6,710 nucleotides of DNA from Lachnospiraceae bacterium UBA4380 (GTDB lineage: Bacteria > Bacillota > Clostridia > Lachnospirales > Lachnospiraceae): assembly GCA_002390025.1 (NCBI GenBank), contig DGRU01000151.1, forward strand, positions 265 to 6,974, written 5' to 3'. Positions 4,846 to 6,710 of this stretch are shown in pieces. Every line of letters begins with the position of its first letter. Positions within the stretch are counted from its first letter, which is position 1. The notes beneath the pieces are model-generated. The model searched no databases and had not been told where the DNA came from. It worked only from the letters and a program-made list of their open reading frames with translations. The position numbers and the translations under genes were made by a program.

Positions 4846-6710
4846 ATGAGCGACGAGAAAAAGAAACTGCTGCTGGTTGACGGACACAGCATTCTGAACC
4901 GGGCTTTCTACGGAATGCCGGATCTGACCAACGCAAAAGGACTGCATACAGGCGCAGTCTACGGATTTCTGAATATCCTCTTCAGTCAGCTGGATGAACT
5001 CAAGCCGGACTATCTGACGGTGGCTTTTGACGTACACGCGCCCACCTTCCGCCACGAAAAATATGCGGACTACAAGGGCACGCGCAAGTCCATGCCCGAG
5101 GAGCTCCGCGAACAGGTACCCCTGATGAAAAAAATGCTCTCTGCCATGGGCATCGAGATCCGCGAGCAGGCAGGGCTTGAGGCCGATGATATTCTCGGCA
5201 CGCTCGCCAAAAAGGCGGAGGCACAGGGCATGGAGGTCGTCCTTTTGTCCGGCGACCGGGATCTTCTGCAGATCGCCTCGGACAATATCACGATCCGCAT
5301 TCCCCGCACCAGACAGGGGCAGACTGTGATCGACGATTTCCGGACCCAACAGGTCATGGAGACCTACGGAGTGACCCCCGGCCAGTTCATTGATGTCAAG
5401 GCCCTGATGGGCGATTCCTCGGACAACATCCCCGGCGTCCCCAAGGTGGGAGAGAAGACCGCCATCTCCCTGATCAGGGAGTACGGCTCTGTCGACGGCG
5501 TCTATGCCCGCCTGGATGAGATTAAAAAGCCCGCTCTCCACAAAAACCTGGCGGAAAACGAGGACAAGGCCTATATGAGCCTCTTCCTGGTGACCATCAA
5601 GACCGACTGTGATGTCGAACTGGACACCGCCAAAGCCAAAGCGGACGGATATTTTACCCGCGAGGCCTTTGAACTTTGTACGGAACTGGGCTTCAAAAAC
5701 TTCCTCAACCGCTTTGAGCGGGATGTCATTGAAGAAAAGGAAGAGCCTTTTTCCGTCCGTATGATCGAAGATCTGCAGGCGCTGAAGGATCTTGAGGAAA
5801 AACTTCTCTCAGGGATCCGTTCGGCAGCTCTTCCTCTTTCGGAGGAGGATGACGGTCCGCAGGATCCGCAGAATCAGCCTGCCCCCTGTGTGATCGGGAT
5901 CTGGCCCGTCCTGGACCGAGCAGGCTACGGGATGGAAGAGCAGAGCGTCCTTTCAGGCGCGGCCCTGTCCTGTGTCCTTGACAGGGAGTCCGATTCCTCC
6001 TCTTCCGCGGACTTTTTTATCCGCCCGGGACAGGATCTCTCCGCGGATGAACTCGCAGCCTTTTTGAAGACTATCAGGATCAATGTGCGCGATGCCTCTG
6101 CCGGATCCGGTGAAAATGCCGTTTTGGCCCTCTTTAATCACAAAGACCATATGCCCCTGTGGGGGATCGAACCCCGAAAAGAATTTGACGGAAGGGTCCG
6201 CCTGGAAGGCATCATGGACCTCCTTGTCTGCGCCTATCTCGTCAATCCTCTCAAGAACGACTATGAGATCGAGGACGTGGCCAGCGAATACCTGGGGATC
6301 TCCCTGCAGACCAGAAAATCCCTTTTTAATAAGAAAACATGGTCCGAGGCAATGGGGGAAGACCCGGATGCCGTTGCCGGATACGCCTGCCGCGCCGCCC
6401 AGGCCCTGCGCCAGGCTGCCCTGCCCCTGCGTGAAAAACTCACGGAAGAGGGCATGTGGGAACTTTACACCGGCATTGAGAGGCCCCTGACCTTTATCCT
6501 GGCCGACATGGAGCGGCTGGGCATCCGCATTCAGCCCAGTGCCCTGCGCGAATACAGCGAGAGCCTCAGCGGCAGGATCGACGAGCTGGAACAGAAGATC
6601 TATCAGGAGACCGGAGAGACCTTCAATATCGCCTCTCCCAAACAGCTGGGCGAAGTTCTCTTTGAGAAAATGGGCCTTCCCGGCGGCAAGAAGACCAAGA
6701 CCGGCTACTC
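4846..6710 (+). CDS. polA: DNA polymerase I, N-terminal 621 residues (3' end outside window)
   Basis: The frame is open to the right edge with no stop. It encodes the repair/Okazaki-processing polymerase. The 5'-3' exonuclease (FEN-like) domain, residues 1 to about 300, keeps its metal ligands: Asp12 (LLLVDGHS), Asp62 (AFDVHAPTFR), Glu112/Asp114/Asp115 (EADDI), Asp137/Asp139 (SGDRDLLQ), Asp190/Asp193 (MGDSSDNIPG), then a helix-hairpin-helix (about 194-210). The proofreading-like domain (about 305-530) lacks the DxE motif; the expected place reads AALPLSEEDD (327-336), while one Asp (458, in IMDLLVCAYL) remains. Proofreading is therefore probably lost, as in Bacillus and Thermus enzymes. The polymerase domain starts near 545 (ERPLTFILADMERLGI) and shows FNIASPKQLGEVLFEK (593-608), then is cut at KTKTGYS before motifs A, B and C. 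The start at 4846 gives the normal short N-terminus, with a weak AGAGAG ten bases upstream. An in-frame ATG at 4825 overlaps the previous stop and would add seven residues. Confidence 0.96.
   Translation, partial: MSDEKKKLLLVDGHSILNRAFYGMPDLTNAKGLHTGAVYGFLNILFSQLDELKPDYLTVAFDVHAPTFRHEKYADYKGTRKSMPEELREQVPLMKKMLSAMGIEIREQAGLEADDILGTLAKKAEAQGMEVVLLSGDRDLLQIASDNITIRIPRTRQGQTVIDDFRTQQVMETYGVTPGQFIDVKALMGDSSDNIPGVPKVGEKTAISLIREYGSVDGVYARLDEIKKPALHKNLAENEDKAYMSLFLVTIKTDCDVELDTAKAKADGYFTREAFELCTELGFKNFLNRFERDVIEEKEEPFSVRMIEDLQALKDLEEKLLSGIRSAALPLSEEDDGPQDPQNQPAPCVIGIWPVLDRAGYGMEEQSVLSGAALSCVLDRESDSSSSADFFIRPGQDLSADELAAFLKTIRINVRDASAGSGENAVLALFNHKDHMPLWGIEPRKEFDGRVRLEGIMDLLVCAYLVNPLKNDYEIEDVASEYLGISLQTRKSLFNKKTWSEAMGEDPDAVAGYACRAAQALRQAALPLREKLTEEGMWELYTGIERPLTFILADMERLGIRIQPSALREYSESLSGRIDELEQKIYQETGETFNIASPKQLGEVLFEKMGLPGGKKTKTGY

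Noticed and set aside
4822..5541. Minus-strand open frame of 239 codons antisense to polA
   Set aside because: It overlaps the conserved FEN-domain codons of polA and shows no family motif.
6083..6490. + strand open frame of 135 codons in another frame within polA
   Set aside because: The polA frame is continuous and conserved across the whole stretch. This Pro/Arg/Ser-rich reading is an out-of-frame shadow and not evidence of a frameshift.

Overview
The window looks like a stretch of chromosome from a Gram-positive anaerobe of the Clostridia, most likely Lachnospiraceae. The reasons are the protein style (a MATE transporter of the type common in gut Firmicutes, a roughly 454-residue Si-type citrate synthase, a DNA polymerase I with a decayed proofreading site), strong GGAGG ribosome sites and moderately GC-rich codon use. 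The family placement is an inference from sequence memory, not a search. The gene order is housekeeping-like. I see no transposase, integrase, phage gene, CRISPR array, tRNA or rRNA.

Layout. Bases 1-306 hold the C-terminal third or so of pgeF (peptidoglycan editing factor), cut by the left edge. A 97-base gap follows, then a complete MATE-family multidrug/cation antiporter (404-1774). After a 218-base AT-rich gap comes a 228-residue, very acidic, single-pass membrane-anchored protein of unknown function (1993-2679). These three genes run on the + strand. Citrate synthase (4263-2899, minus strand) converges on them. The shared 219-base gap holds a strong hairpin terminator (2760-2794), whose T-tract serves the citrate synthase transcript, and a 25-base direct repeat in two copies just after the citrate synthase stop.

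The 241-base gap 4264-4504 is a divergent control region. It holds an extended -10 promoter for citrate synthase on the minus strand. On the + strand it holds an extended -10 element with a LexA/DinR-like box next to it, for the genes to the right. Those are a 106-residue zinc-finger (anti-sigma-type, zf-HC2) membrane protein (4505-4825) and, 20 bases later, polA (from 4846). polA runs off the right edge after about 621 codons, before the catalytic palm motifs.

The genes do not form one pathway: cell-wall editing, export, central carbon entry to glutamate, and DNA repair/replication lie side by side. The points most worth checking are the SOS-like box in front of the zinc-finger/polA pair, the zinc-finger membrane protein without a sigma factor beside it, the acidic protein with a duplicated acidic motif, and the tandem repeat in the citrate synthase 3' untranslated region. 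I found no clearly new multi-gene system here.
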